Source of the DNA: an uncultured Bacteroides sp.
GTDB lineage: Bacteria; Bacteroidota; Bacteroidia; Bacteroidales; Bacteroidaceae
NCBI RefSeq assembly: GCF_900547205.1
Contig: NZ_URFY01000032.1
Span: forward strand, 1 to 54,043
Direction: 5' to 3'
Length of the DNA stretch: 54,043 nt
Shown one piece after another: positions 15,332 to 23,344 of the stretch. The notes below the pieces were generated by a model. That model was not told where the DNA came from. It saw nothing but the letters and a program-made list of their open reading frames with translations, and ran no database searches. Each line of letters begins with the position of its first letter. Positions within the stretch are counted from its first letter, which is position 1. Position numbers and translations under genes: made by a program.

Positions 15332-16073
15332 CGCTTTTCCTGTTCCGCTGATTCGTGTCGGTGAAACAAATTCTACCAACAACTTTATGCAGACTCTTTG
15401 CTCTCAACAGAAAGTGGAAGAGTTCACCACTGTAGTTGCCGACTTTCAAACATCGGGAAAGGGACAGCGCGGCAATTCGTGGGAATCGGAACCTTATAAG
15501 AATCTTCTTTTCAGCTTTGTGCTTTTCCCTGAGTTTCTGGAAGCACGAAGGCAGTTTCTCATTTCTCAAATAGTGTCTTTAGGCGTTAAAGAAGAACTGG
15601 ATACGTACACCTCTGGAATTTCCATCAAATGGCCGAATGACATTTATTGGAATGAGAAGAAGATTTGTGGAATGCTGATAGAGAATGATTTAATGGGACG
15701 GAATATCAATCAAAGTATTGCAGGAATCGGGATTAATATTAATCAGGAAGAGTTTCACAGCCCTGCTCCCAATCCTGTGTCGCTACGGCAAATCACAGGA
15801 AAGCAATATGACATCTTCGAGATTTTGAAGAATATCATGCTTCGCATTCAATCTTATTATGAATTGCTTAAGAAAAATGAAACAGAATCCATAGCCTTTC
15901 AGTATCGGAAATCTCTTTTTAGAGTAGAAGGGATGCATCGGTATAGGGATGCCAGCGGAGCGTTCTTTGCACAGATTATTGGCGTAGAACCAGAAGGAAG
16001 GTTGATTTTGGAAGATGAAATGCAGACAAAAAGGGGGTATATGTTTAAGGAAGTGGAATATTTATTGAAATAA
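15315..16073 (+). CDS. birA: Biotin-[acetyl-CoA-carboxylase] ligase
   Basis: The product has about 252 residues from MMLCPDAFPVPLIRVGETNS. It attaches biotin to the carrier protein of carboxylases. Motifs: GETNSTN, the biotinyl-AMP loop KGQRGNSWESEPYKNL (a GRGRxGR variant), KWPNDIYWNEKKICGMLIE and GIGININQEEF. There is no N-terminal helix-turn-helix domain, so it is a monofunctional ligase and not a biotin repressor. The longer upstream frame back to 15234 only overlaps the previous gene and is not supported. Confidence 0.93.
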   Translation: MMLCPDAFPVPLIRVGETNSTNNFMQTLCSQQKVEEFTTVVADFQTSGKGQRGNSWESEPYKNLLFSFVLFPEFLEARRQFLISQIVSLGVKEELDTYTSGISIKWPNDIYWNEKKICGMLIENDLMGRNINQSIAGIGININQEEFHSPAPNPVSLRQITGKQYDIFEILKNIMLRIQSYYELLKKNETESIAFQYRKSLFRVEGMHRYRDASGAFFAQIIGVEPEGRLILEDEMQTKRGYMFKEVEYLLK

Positions 16074-16098
16074 TTAATCCGCGAGTTGAATAAAACAT

Positions 16099-16106
16099 TA
16101 TCTTTG
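16099..16106 (+). promoter_or_regulatory. -7 promoter element for the M43 protease gene
   Basis: TATCTTTG (TAnnTTTG), 33 nt before the ATG at 16140. No clear -33 box. Confidence 0.5.
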
Positions 16107-16139
16107 GGCCCTACGTTTTAAAAGAAAACTCTCTTATTT

Positions 16140-17435
16140 ATGAAAACAAGATTAATATTTCTACTACCACTCTTATGGTTGGTGATGGGGTGTAGTGATT
16201 CGGATTCTGATAAAGCTACTCTTGAACTTTCTCAATCAACATTCAATGATGTTAGTTCTACAGGTAGCTCTCTTAAAGTTTCTATAATCTGTAGTTCTAC
16301 ATGGAAAATAAGCAGCAATCAATCTTGGTGCATACCTAATCTGCAAAGTGGTAGCAATGATGGAGATATTATTCTTACGATAAATGCAAATACAACTTCA
16401 AATGAAAGAACTGCTACCGTAACCATTATTTCTAAAAAAGTCTCCAAGACCATCAAAATAACTCAGTCCGCATCCACTTCTACTGGAGAGTTACATTACA
16501 AATTACCAGTAATCTTCCATGTTCTTTATAAAGATAAAACAGATCGAAAACAGTATGTTGATAAAGGAAGACTTGCACAAATTATTAATGCTTGCAACCT
16601 AATTTACAAAAATAAGATATATCAAAGTGATAAATATAACATTAGCCAAGATATGAATCTTGAATTTGTCATGGCTACCGAAACGCCTGATGGCACTCCG
16701 CTTGATGAGCCGGGTGTGGAACGCATAGAATGGGAGACTTCTTCCATGTCTTGTGTAGAGTTCATGGATGGTAAGGATAGCAAAACTAAAGAATATGCGA
16801 AAATGCTGTGGAATCCCAAAGTATATATCAATATTTTCATCTATCCATTCACCGAAAACAATATATTAGGGATTTCACATCTACCCTATTATATATCTTC
16901 ATATCCACTTGAAGGCTTGAATAAAGGAGATTACTATTTGAAAAATGAGGTAGATTATCCTCATTGCGTTTCAATTAACAGCAACTATATTTATATAAAT
17001 ACTAACTCTGAATACTATTACGCCCAAGATGTCTATGTAACTCTTGCTCATGAATTAGGACATTATCTTGGACTGCATCACACCTTTTCTGAAGATGGGG
17101 ACAACACCGATTTATGTCAAGATACTGATTTTTGCGAAGATACACCTACCTACAATATCACCGAATATACAAGATGGATGAACAGTATCAACATAGATGA
17201 TTATACACTTAAAGAGCTATGCACAAGAAATGATTGTGAAACTGGGACTTTTGTGTCACGCAATATCATGGATTACGCCTTCTGCTATTCTGATCAATTC
17301 ACTCCCAATCAACGTAATCGAATACGCCATGTACTCTCTTACAGTCCACTCATTCCAGGAAGTAAGAATTACTCAGATAGCGATACTCGCTCTATTACTA
17401 GTGATGAAAGACCTCCAATACAATTTAAATATTAA
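16140..17435 (+). CDS. BACON-domain zinc metalloprotease lipoprotein (M43-like)
   Basis: The product has 431 residues. A lipoprotein signal peptide ends in LVMGC; a BACON domain spans about residues 27-110 (LELSQSTFNDVSSTGSSLKV, SSTWKISSNQSWC, TSNERTATVTIIS). The catalytic metzincin motif LAHELGHYLGLHHTF lies near 303-316 (HExxHxxGxxH), and the Met-turn is NIMDYAFC. This layout matches the Bacteroides zinc-dependent metalloproteinase lipoproteins (BF0631 type) and peptidase family M43. It is probably surface or periplasmic; the substrate is unknown. The gene is more AT-rich than its neighbours and stands alone, which suggests acquisition. Confidence 0.88.
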   Translation: MKTRLIFLLPLLWLVMGCSDSDSDKATLELSQSTFNDVSSTGSSLKVSIICSSTWKISSNQSWCIPNLQSGSNDGDIILTINANTTSNERTATVTIISKKVSKTIKITQSASTSTGELHYKLPVIFHVLYKDKTDRKQYVDKGRLAQIINACNLIYKNKIYQSDKYNISQDMNLEFVMATETPDGTPLDEPGVERIEWETSSMSCVEFMDGKDSKTKEYAKMLWNPKVYINIFIYPFTENNILGISHLPYYISSYPLEGLNKGDYYLKNEVDYPHCVSINSNYIYINTNSEYYYAQDVYVTLAHELGHYLGLHHTFSEDGDNTDLCQDTDFCEDTPTYNITEYTRWMNSINIDDYTLKELCTRNDCETGTFVSRNIMDYAFCYSDQFTPNQRNRIRHVLSYSPLIPGSKNYSDSDTRSITSDERPPIQFKY

Positions 17436-17453
17436 TATAATTACTTGAAAGAA

Positions 17454-17484
17454 AAGAGGTGAAGCATCTAGCGCTTCACCTCTT
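17454..17484. terminator. Bidirectional terminator between convergent genes
   Basis: Perfect 12-bp arms AAGAGGTGAAGC (17454-17465) and GCTTCACCTCTT (17473-17484). A T-rich tail follows on both strands. The right arm codes the last residues (EVKR) of the TPR protein, and its stop codon is in the loop. Confidence 0.8.
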
Positions 17485-18151
17485 TCTCTATTCTCAATAT
17501 CTTATCCAACGTCTTTTGAGCCTCCGTCGATGGAAATCTTAAAATGACCTTCTGCAAGGACTTCCGTGCTTTCTCGTATCCGGAAGAAAATAACTTCGAC
17601 AAGCCATCCCGATAGCGTGCATGCTGCATCTTCGTCGGTGACGAAATCTTCTTATAGTCAATCTCCAACTGTTTTTTCTCCTGCTCCGCCATCAAATAGT
17701 AGTAATTTCCCAGAAAGATATTGGCTGCCAGATTATCAGCTTCCAATTGCAATATCTTCTCGTACATACGCAAAGCATCCTTCTCCTGTCCGCGGCACAC
17801 TTCCATTTCAGCAACGGCTTCCATCATGTCCACGTCATTGGGACTCTTTTGCAGCAGTTCTTTATAAAACAAGTAGGCTTTGTCGTAATTGCGATTCTTC
17901 TTAAAGGCAATAGCTAGCTCTGTGGCAAGTTTAGCGCTAACTTCACTATTCTTGTCTACATCCGTCCAATAGTACATTTCTGCACGGTCAAAATTCAAAG
18001 GAATCGCTTGCCGGAAATAACTCACGGCTTGTCCGTACTGCCCGGCTTCGATAGCGGCAGATACTTTCTGTAACATTTCATCGACCGACTGTGCATTCAG
18101 CATCAGCGGCATCGAAAACAAAGACAAGATAAAGATAGTTAAGGCTCTCAT
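17468..18151 (-). CDS. Exported TPR-repeat protein
   Basis: The product has 227 residues. A Sec signal peptide (MRALTIFILSLFSMPLMLNA) is followed by tetratricopeptide-like helix pairs: AAIEAGQYGQAVSYFRQAIP, AIAFKKNRNYDKAYLFYKEL, MEVCRGQEKDALRMYEKIL, ADNLAANIFLGNYYYLMAEQ. These fold into a protein-binding scaffold, likely periplasmic. No partner is indicated by neighbours: it is convergent with the protease gene and divergent from the MATE exporter. Confidence 0.8.
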   Translation of the reverse strand: MRALTIFILSLFSMPLMLNAQSVDEMLQKVSAAIEAGQYGQAVSYFRQAIPLNFDRAEMYYWTDVDKNSEVSAKLATELAIAFKKNRNYDKAYLFYKELLQKSPNDVDMMEAVAEMEVCRGQEKDALRMYEKILQLEADNLAANIFLGNYYYLMAEQEKKQLEIDYKKISSPTKMQHARYRDGLSKLFSSGYEKARKSLQKVILRFPSTEAQKTLDKILRIEKEVKR

Positions 18152-18183
18152 AATCCGTTACATTGCTATTTAGTTCGTGAATC

Positions 18184-18191
18184 ACAAAGAT
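18184..18191 (-). promoter_or_regulatory. -7 promoter element for the TPR gene
   Basis: On the minus strand this reads TATCTTTG, 32 nt before the ATG at 18151. It is back-to-back with the MATE promoter. Confidence 0.55.
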
Positions 18192-18212
18192 ACAATAAAA
18201 AAATAAAAGATG

Positions 18213-18220
18213 TACCTTTG
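18213..18220 (+). promoter_or_regulatory. -7 promoter element for the MATE gene
   Basis: TACCTTTG followed by CACCCG, the same context as the tRNA-Lys promoter at 53934 (TACCTTTGCACCCG). Confidence 0.55.
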
Positions 18221-18263
18221 CACCCGAAAAGAACAATCAATTTTATAAAAGTGTTTCTATAAG

Positions 18264-19592
18264 ATGATAAATAAAAAACAAACATCCGAAAACAGGCGAA
18301 TATTACAGCTAGCGATACCCTCGATAATATCGAATATCACCGTCCCGCTACTGGGACTTATCGATGTCACCATCGTAGGCCATCTCGGTTCTCCTGCCTA
18401 CATCGGAGCCATTGCCGTAGGAGGTATGCTGTTCAATATCATCTACTGGATTTTCGGATTCCTGCGTATGGGAACCAGCGGCATGACTTCGCAAGCCTAC
18501 GGGCAGCACGATTTAAACGAAATCACCCGCTTGCTGCTACGCTCCGTTGGCGTAGGCGTGCTGATAGCATTCTGCCTGCTGATACTTCAATATCCTATCC
18601 TGAAACTTGCATTTACATTTATACAAACCACCCCGGAAGTGGAGCAACTGGCAACCACCTACTTCTATATTTGCATCTGGGGAGCTCCTGCCACGCTGGG
18701 ACTTTATGGCTTTGCCGGTTGGTTCATCGGTATGCAAAATTCACGCTTTCCGATGTATATTGCCATCACACAGAATATCGTCAATATCGTTGTCAGTTTA
18801 AGTCTTGTCTTTTTATTGGATATGAAAGTGGCGGGAGTAGCCACCGGAACGCTCGTTGCCCAATATGCGGGTTTCTTCATGGCAATATTGCTTTATATGC
18901 GCTATTACAACACGCTCCGAAAAAGAATTATATGGAAAGAGATTTGGCAGAAGCAAGCCATGTACCGCTTCTTCCAAGTCAACCGTGACATATTCTTCCG
19001 CACGCTTTGTCTGGTCATTGTCACTATGTTCTTCACTTCAGCGGGAGCGGCACAAGGAGAAATCGTATTGGCCGTAAACACTCTGCTCATGCAACTATTT
19101 ACCTTGTTCTCGTATATCATGGATGGTTTTGCCTACGCCGGCGAAGCTCTTGCCGGACGCTACATCGGCGCAAGGAATCAGACAGGCCTGCGCAGCACAG
19201 TACGCCACCTTTTCTATTGGGGGTTCGGACTTTCACTCGTATTCACTCTCCTGTATTCCGTTGGCGGAAAGGAGTTTCTTGGTTTACTGACTAATGACGC
19301 TTCCGTAATCAATGCCTCCGACACCTATTTTTATTGGGCACTTGCCATTCCTCTGGCTGGATTCTCCGCTTTCTTGTGGGATGGCGTTTTCATTGGCGCC
19401 ACCGCCACCCGCCAAATGCTTTATTCCATGCTAGCCGCTTCCGCCAGCTTCTTCGGGGTATATTACGCTTTCCATTCCCTTTTGGGAAATCATGCCCTGT
19501 GGCTGGCATTTCTCGTCTATCTTTCATTGAGAGGAATCGTGCAAACCTTTTTGGGGAGAAAAATCACAAGGAAGAAGTTCACCACAGATTAA
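18264..19592 (+). CDS. MATE family efflux transporter (DinF-like)
   Basis: The product has 442 residues and about 12 membrane helices in two similar halves, as in MATE exporters that use H+ or Na+ gradients to expel organic cations. Visible family features: LAIPSIISNITVPLLGLIDV at the N-terminus, the GTSGMTSQAYGQHD loop, and MDGFAYAGEALAGRYIGARN in the second half. The last is characteristic of the DinF-like branch. The gene is monocistronic, with a promoter shared back-to-back with the TPR gene. The substrate cannot be predicted. Confidence 0.92.
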   Translation: MINKKQTSENRRILQLAIPSIISNITVPLLGLIDVTIVGHLGSPAYIGAIAVGGMLFNIIYWIFGFLRMGTSGMTSQAYGQHDLNEITRLLLRSVGVGVLIAFCLLILQYPILKLAFTFIQTTPEVEQLATTYFYICIWGAPATLGLYGFAGWFIGMQNSRFPMYIAITQNIVNIVVSLSLVFLLDMKVAGVATGTLVAQYAGFFMAILLYMRYYNTLRKRIIWKEIWQKQAMYRFFQVNRDIFFRTLCLVIVTMFFTSAGAAQGEIVLAVNTLLMQLFTLFSYIMDGFAYAGEALAGRYIGARNQTGLRSTVRHLFYWGFGLSLVFTLLYSVGGKEFLGLLTNDASVINASDTYFYWALAIPLAGFSAFLWDGVFIGATATRQMLYSMLAASASFFGVYYAFHSLLGNHALWLAFLVYLSLRGIVQTFLGRKITRKKFTTD

Positions 19593-19917
19593 CACGGATT
19601 TTCACAGATATAATTGATTCAAGTTTCGCAAGTCGTACACTTGGCTGGTTTATCCGAATGAATTCCCCTCCTTCCGGGAAGGAGGGGTGGCTGAAAGCCG
19701 GGGTGGTAGGTGCGCTTAACGGTTCTTAATATTAGGCTTGTGCATTCACCTACCACCTCCCCCTACGGGTACTCCTCCTTCCCGAAGGAGGAGAGTTGAG
19801 ATACTAACGACTTTTGTCTATCCAAAGATATGCAGAACACTTGCGAAATTTCTGTAAGTAATTGTTTATCAAAGCATTTAATCTTAATCTGTGTGAATCT
19901 GTGTAATCTGTGGTGAA
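19579..19917. repeat. Nested inverted-repeat element
   Basis: The outer arms begin at 19579 (TCACCACAGATTAACACGGA) and end at 19917 with 10-bp spaced AATCTGTG words (19886, 19896, 19905) closing in GGTGAA. Middle arms: TTTCGCAAGT (19624-19633) and ACTTGCGAAA (19839-19848), perfect. Inner arms: GGGTGGTAGGTG (19701-19712) with CACCTACCACC (19747-19757), each side also carrying a CTCCTTCC/GGAAGGAG hairpin. There is no ORF inside. It has the architecture of a small non-autonomous mobile element or a large structured intergenic RNA. Confidence 0.7.
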
Positions 19918-20101
19918 CCTGAGAGTTTGATTCAAGATGTAAATATTACCGCAACAAGAATGAGATGGGAAACGAGTAATCCAGCCATAAGTTGTCAATA
20001 AAAACTCCTATAAATTTCAAACGAAGGAGGCTATTTCATAAAATACTGTTATACAAGCGGTTATCTCTCGCATTTTTTATTTAAAACCAACAAATCGTTT
20101 C

Positions 20102-20189
20102 TCACCGGGGAGACTGCCGTTCCTCGGTGAGGAAGGAGTCGCTTCTCGGTGAGGAACGGGTCATTTATCGGTGAGGAACGAGTCGATGA
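20102..20189. repeat. 22-bp tandem array, word TCGGTGAGGAACG
   Basis: TCGGTGAGGAA begins at 20124, 20146 and 20168, spaced exactly 22 bp; each unit continues with a G-G-GTC-like half. A decayed unit (TCACCGGGGAGACTG) lies on the same grid at 20102. No homology of the word to the other 22-bp arrays is apparent. Confidence 0.85.
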
Positions 20190-20413
20190 ATAGAATCCTG
20201 TACTCAAATCGAAGAGTCTGTTCGTTTCTTTGATTTCAATCGATTCTCCTGCGGATACGTGCATGTTTAATATATTCCAAGAAAAAGAGCTTGCTATGCC
20301 AAGCATCGAGCACGTTCATATTGTTTTCATTTTCTGTTCTTCCAAAGGCGTTGCTAGTCAACCGTTTTAGCGTCATTTCTCCTATTTTATTCGTTAGTTT
20401 CACCATTTTTCTG

Positions 20414-20421
20414 TAAGTTTG
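20414..20421 (+). promoter_or_regulatory. -7 promoter element for pyrH
   Basis: TAAGTTTG (TAnnTTTG), 24 nt before the pyrH ATG. Confidence 0.55.
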
Positions 20422-20445
20422 CCCCAAACAAATTAAAAGAAAGAT

Positions 20446-21156
20446 ATGGCAAAGTATAAAAGAATTCTGCTTAAGCTGAGCGGAGAGAGCCTGATGGGTG
20501 AAAAACAATATGGTATCGACGAGAAAAGACTGGGCGAATATGCAGCTCAAATCAAAGAAATCCACGAACAAGGTGTGCAGATCGGCATCGTTATCGGTGG
20601 AGGAAACATATTCCGCGGGTTGAGCGGAGCCAACAAAGGTTTCGACCGCGTGAAAGGCGACCAAATGGGGATGTTGGCAACGGTTATCAACAGCTTGGCA
20701 TTAAGTTCCGCTTTAGTGGCTGCCGGAGTGAAAGCGCGCGTGCTTACTGCCGTCCGCATGGAACCTATCGGTGAGTTCTACAGCAAATGGAAAGCCATCG
20801 AGCACATGGAAAACGGAGAAATCGTTATCATGTCCGCCGGAACGGGAAATCCTTTCTTCACTACCGACACAGGCTCCTCATTGAGAGGAATTGAAATTGA
20901 AGCAGACGTGATGCTGAAAGGTACGCGCGTAGACGGTATCTACACAGCCGATCCTGAGAAAGATCCTACTGCAACCAAATTCGACGAAATCACCTACGAC
21001 GAAGTGTTGAAACGCGGACTGAAAGTGATGGACCTCACGGCTACCTGTATGTGCAAGGAAAACAATCTGCCCATCGTCGTATTCGATATGGATACCGTAG
21101 GCAATTTAAAGAAAGTAATCAACGGAGAGGAAATAGGTACGCTCGTACACAACTAA
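20446..21156 (+). CDS. pyrH: UMP kinase
   Basis: The product has 236 residues, the family length. It phosphorylates UMP to UDP in pyrimidine synthesis as a cytoplasmic hexamer. Amino-acid-kinase motifs: RILLKLSGESLMG, GIVIGGGNIFRG, AGTGNPFFTTDTGSSLRGIE and DGIYTADPEKDP. The gene is followed by a strong hairpin (21182-21217) and then frr, the order pyrH-frr common in bacteria. Confidence 0.97.
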   Translation: MAKYKRILLKLSGESLMGEKQYGIDEKRLGEYAAQIKEIHEQGVQIGIVIGGGNIFRGLSGANKGFDRVKGDQMGMLATVINSLALSSALVAAGVKARVLTAVRMEPIGEFYSKWKAIEHMENGEIVIMSAGTGNPFFTTDTGSSLRGIEIEADVMLKGTRVDGIYTADPEKDPTATKFDEITYDEVLKRGLKVMDLTATCMCKENNLPIVVFDMDTVGNLKKVINGEEIGTLVHN

Positions 21157-21181
21157 TCCACTCTTTTCAAGATAGTTCAGC

Positions 21182-21217
21182 CGGGGCAGTAATCTTTTTA
21201 ATAAGATTCCTGCCCCG
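21182..21217 (+). terminator. Hairpin after pyrH
   Basis: Arms CGGGGCAG (21182-21189) plus AATCTT pair with AAGATT plus CTGCCCCG (21210-21217), 14 pairs with one mismatch pair. No T-run follows, so it may be an attenuator or RNA-stabilising stem instead of a simple terminator. Confidence 0.55.
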
Positions 21218-21245
21218 TGCTGTTGCAGGTGAACAAAAAATAATA

Positions 21246-21253
21246 TACTTTTG
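21246..21253 (+). promoter_or_regulatory. -7 promoter element for frr-rsgA
   Basis: TACTTTTG (TAnnTTTG), 41 nt before the frr ATG. Confidence 0.5.
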
Positions 21254-21294
21254 CTACTTAATCAATCGAATAGCAACTTTAATTATCAAAAAAT

Positions 21295-21855
21295 ATGGTA
21301 GACGTAAAGACTTGCCTTGACAATGCTCAAGAAAAAATGGATATGGCCATCATGTATCTGGAAGAAGCGCTGGCACATATCCGCGCCGGAAAAGCGAGTA
21401 CCCGACTGTTGGACGGTATCCGTGTAGACTCTTACGGAAGTATGGTTCCTATCAGCAATGTAGCAGCCGTGACCACCCCCGATGCACGTAGCATCACTAT
21501 CAAACCTTGGGATAAAAGTATGTTCCGCGTCATCGAAAAAGCAATTATCGACTCCGACCTTGGCATCATGCCCGAAAACAACGGTGAAGTGATTCGCATC
21601 GGTATCCCTCCACTGACGGAAGAACGCCGTAAGCAACTTGCCAAACAGTGCAAAGGCGAAGGTGAAACTGCCAAAGTAAGCGTGCGCAATGCCCGCCGTG
21701 ACGGTATCGACGCATTGAAGAAAGCCGTAAAAGACGGATTGGCAGAAGACGAGCAAAAGAATGCCGAAGCCAAACTGCAAAAAATCCACGATAAGTATAT
21801 CAAACAGATTGATGATATGCTGGCAGAAAAGGACAAAGAAATCATGACGGTTTAA
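21295..21855 (+). CDS. frr: Ribosome recycling factor
   Basis: The product has 186 residues. With EF-G it splits the post-termination ribosome. The long three-helix bundle and the family motifs are present: ALAHIRAGKASTRLLDGIRV, ITIKPWDKSMFRVIEKAI, NGEVIRIGIPPLTEERRKQL and KVSVRNARRDGIDALKKAVK. The TAA stop overlaps the ATG of rsgA by one base (TAATG), so the two ribosome-related genes are translationally coupled. Confidence 0.97.
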   Translation: MVDVKTCLDNAQEKMDMAIMYLEEALAHIRAGKASTRLLDGIRVDSYGSMVPISNVAAVTTPDARSITIKPWDKSMFRVIEKAIIDSDLGIMPENNGEVIRIGIPPLTEERRKQLAKQCKGEGETAKVSVRNARRDGIDALKKAVKDGLAEDEQKNAEAKLQKIHDKYIKQIDDMLAEKDKEIMTV

Positions 21856-22787
21856 TGAAAGGATTAGTAATCAAAAACACGGGCAGTTGGTATCAGGTGA
21901 GAACCGACGACGGACAATTTATTGAATGTAAAATCAAGGGTAATTTCCGTTTGAAAGGCATCCGCAGCACCAATCCGGTGGCGGTGGGCGACCGTGTTCA
22001 GATTATACTCAATCAAGAGGGCACTGCTTTCATCAACGAAATAGAAGATAGGAAGAACTACATCATTCGTCGTTCTTCCAATCTTTCTAAACAATCACAT
22101 ATTCTTGCCGCCAACCTCGACCAGTGTATGCTGGTGGTTACCGTCAACTATCCCGAGACTTCCACGATTTTTATCGACCGCTTTCTGGCATCCGCAGAAG
22201 CTTACCGCGTGCCTGTGAAACTGGTATTTAATAAGGTAGATGCGTACGACGATGACGAACTCCGCTATTTGGATGCGCTAATCAACCTATACACACAAAT
22301 CGGCTACCCCTGCTTTAAGGTTTCTGCCAAGAACGGAGACGGGATAGAGGAAGTCAAGAAAGACTTGGAAGGCAAAATTACCCTATTCTCCGGTCATTCG
22401 GGAGTAGGTAAATCGACTCTTATCAATGCTATACTACCGGGAATGGATATCAAAACCGGTAAAATTTCTACTTACCACAACAAAGGAATGCACACCACTA
22501 CCTTCTCCGAAATGTTTCCGGTGGACGGAGACGGATACATCATCGACACCCCGGGCATCAAAGGCTTCGGCACATTCGATATGGAAGAGGAGGAAATTGG
22601 TCATTACTTCCCTGAAATCTTCAAAGCATCTGCCGACTGCAAATACGGCAACTGCACGCATCGCCACGAACCGGGATGTGCAGTGCGCAAAGCGGTAGAA
22701 GAGCATCTTATCAGCGAATCGCGCTATACTTCTTATCTGAATATGTTGGAAGATAAAGAGGAAGGAAAGTATCGGGCAGCTTTCTAA
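21855..22787 (+). CDS. rsgA: Small ribosomal subunit biogenesis GTPase RsgA
   Basis: The product has 310 residues. It is the circularly permuted GTPase that checks late 30S assembly. N-terminal OB fold (GSWYQVRTDDGQFIECKIKG), then the permuted G motifs: G4 VFNKVDAYDDD comes before G1 GHSGVGKST (about residues 180-188) and G3 DTPGIKGFG. The C-terminal zinc knuckle is CKYGNCTHRHEPGC. It is coupled to frr. Confidence 0.96.
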   Translation: MKGLVIKNTGSWYQVRTDDGQFIECKIKGNFRLKGIRSTNPVAVGDRVQIILNQEGTAFINEIEDRKNYIIRRSSNLSKQSHILAANLDQCMLVVTVNYPETSTIFIDRFLASAEAYRVPVKLVFNKVDAYDDDELRYLDALINLYTQIGYPCFKVSAKNGDGIEEVKKDLEGKITLFSGHSGVGKSTLINAILPGMDIKTGKISTYHNKGMHTTTFSEMFPVDGDGYIIDTPGIKGFGTFDMEEEEIGHYFPEIFKASADCKYGNCTHRHEPGCAVRKAVEEHLISESRYTSYLNMLEDKEEGKYRAAF

Positions 22788-23344
22788 TGCCCATCAAACT
22801 AATATCAAGACTGCTTTATACATTAATCATTATGTACAAGTACTACCAGAACTTAGTAATGAGTTAAGTGTCTGATATTATAGTGATTATAAATAGAAAG
22901 GATTTGACTACTTCCCTAGCCTGAATATATTATGAAAGGTATGTGCGGTCGTATATCATACCAATATGCTACCAAAGTAGGATATATTACTTTATATATC
23001 AGTAATATAAGATTATTGAGTGTATAAAAAAGGAACTTGTTTTGATACTGAGAAAATCAGTAATGCAGCATAAAAGGTGTGGATAAGAAGTAATATAGTA
23101 TATGAAAATTAGCCATTATTAATAAATTAGCGCCGTACTTATTGCTCATTTATGAAAAATACACTATATTGCGCCCGTTTTAGAAATATAAATGTTAAAC
23201 GGTTATTGCCTTCAATCTAATATTGTAATTTATAAGTTATGCAGAAGAAAGATTTATGCCAAGTTCTGGTAGTACTCAGTCAATATATTCAATCACACAT
23301 TTAATTATAAACAAACCTGAATATCAATTTTAATTCTATTTATT
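22788..23344. other. 557-nt AT-rich leader region of the first SusC/SusD pair
   Basis: No ORF of note. The sequence is AT-rich and contains near-matches to the Bacteroides promoter (TTGTTTTG near 23037 and a CTATATTGC near 23164) but no exact TAnnTTTG close to the susC start. I see no riboswitch, sigma-factor gene or hairpin that I can defend. Confidence 0.4.

Larger units (their letters stand above)
19593..20445. other. Long intergenic region without a gene
   Basis: It holds the nested inverted-repeat element up to 19917, about 180 bp of nondescript AT-rich DNA, the 22-bp array at 20102-20189, and the pyrH promoter near 20414. Open frames across it are broken, low-complexity shadows of the repeats. 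Confidence 0.7.

Noticed and set aside
20061..20306. Minus-strand ORF of 81 residues across the 22-bp array
   Set aside because: Its coding content is the non-coding repeat itself, with no start context or known motif.
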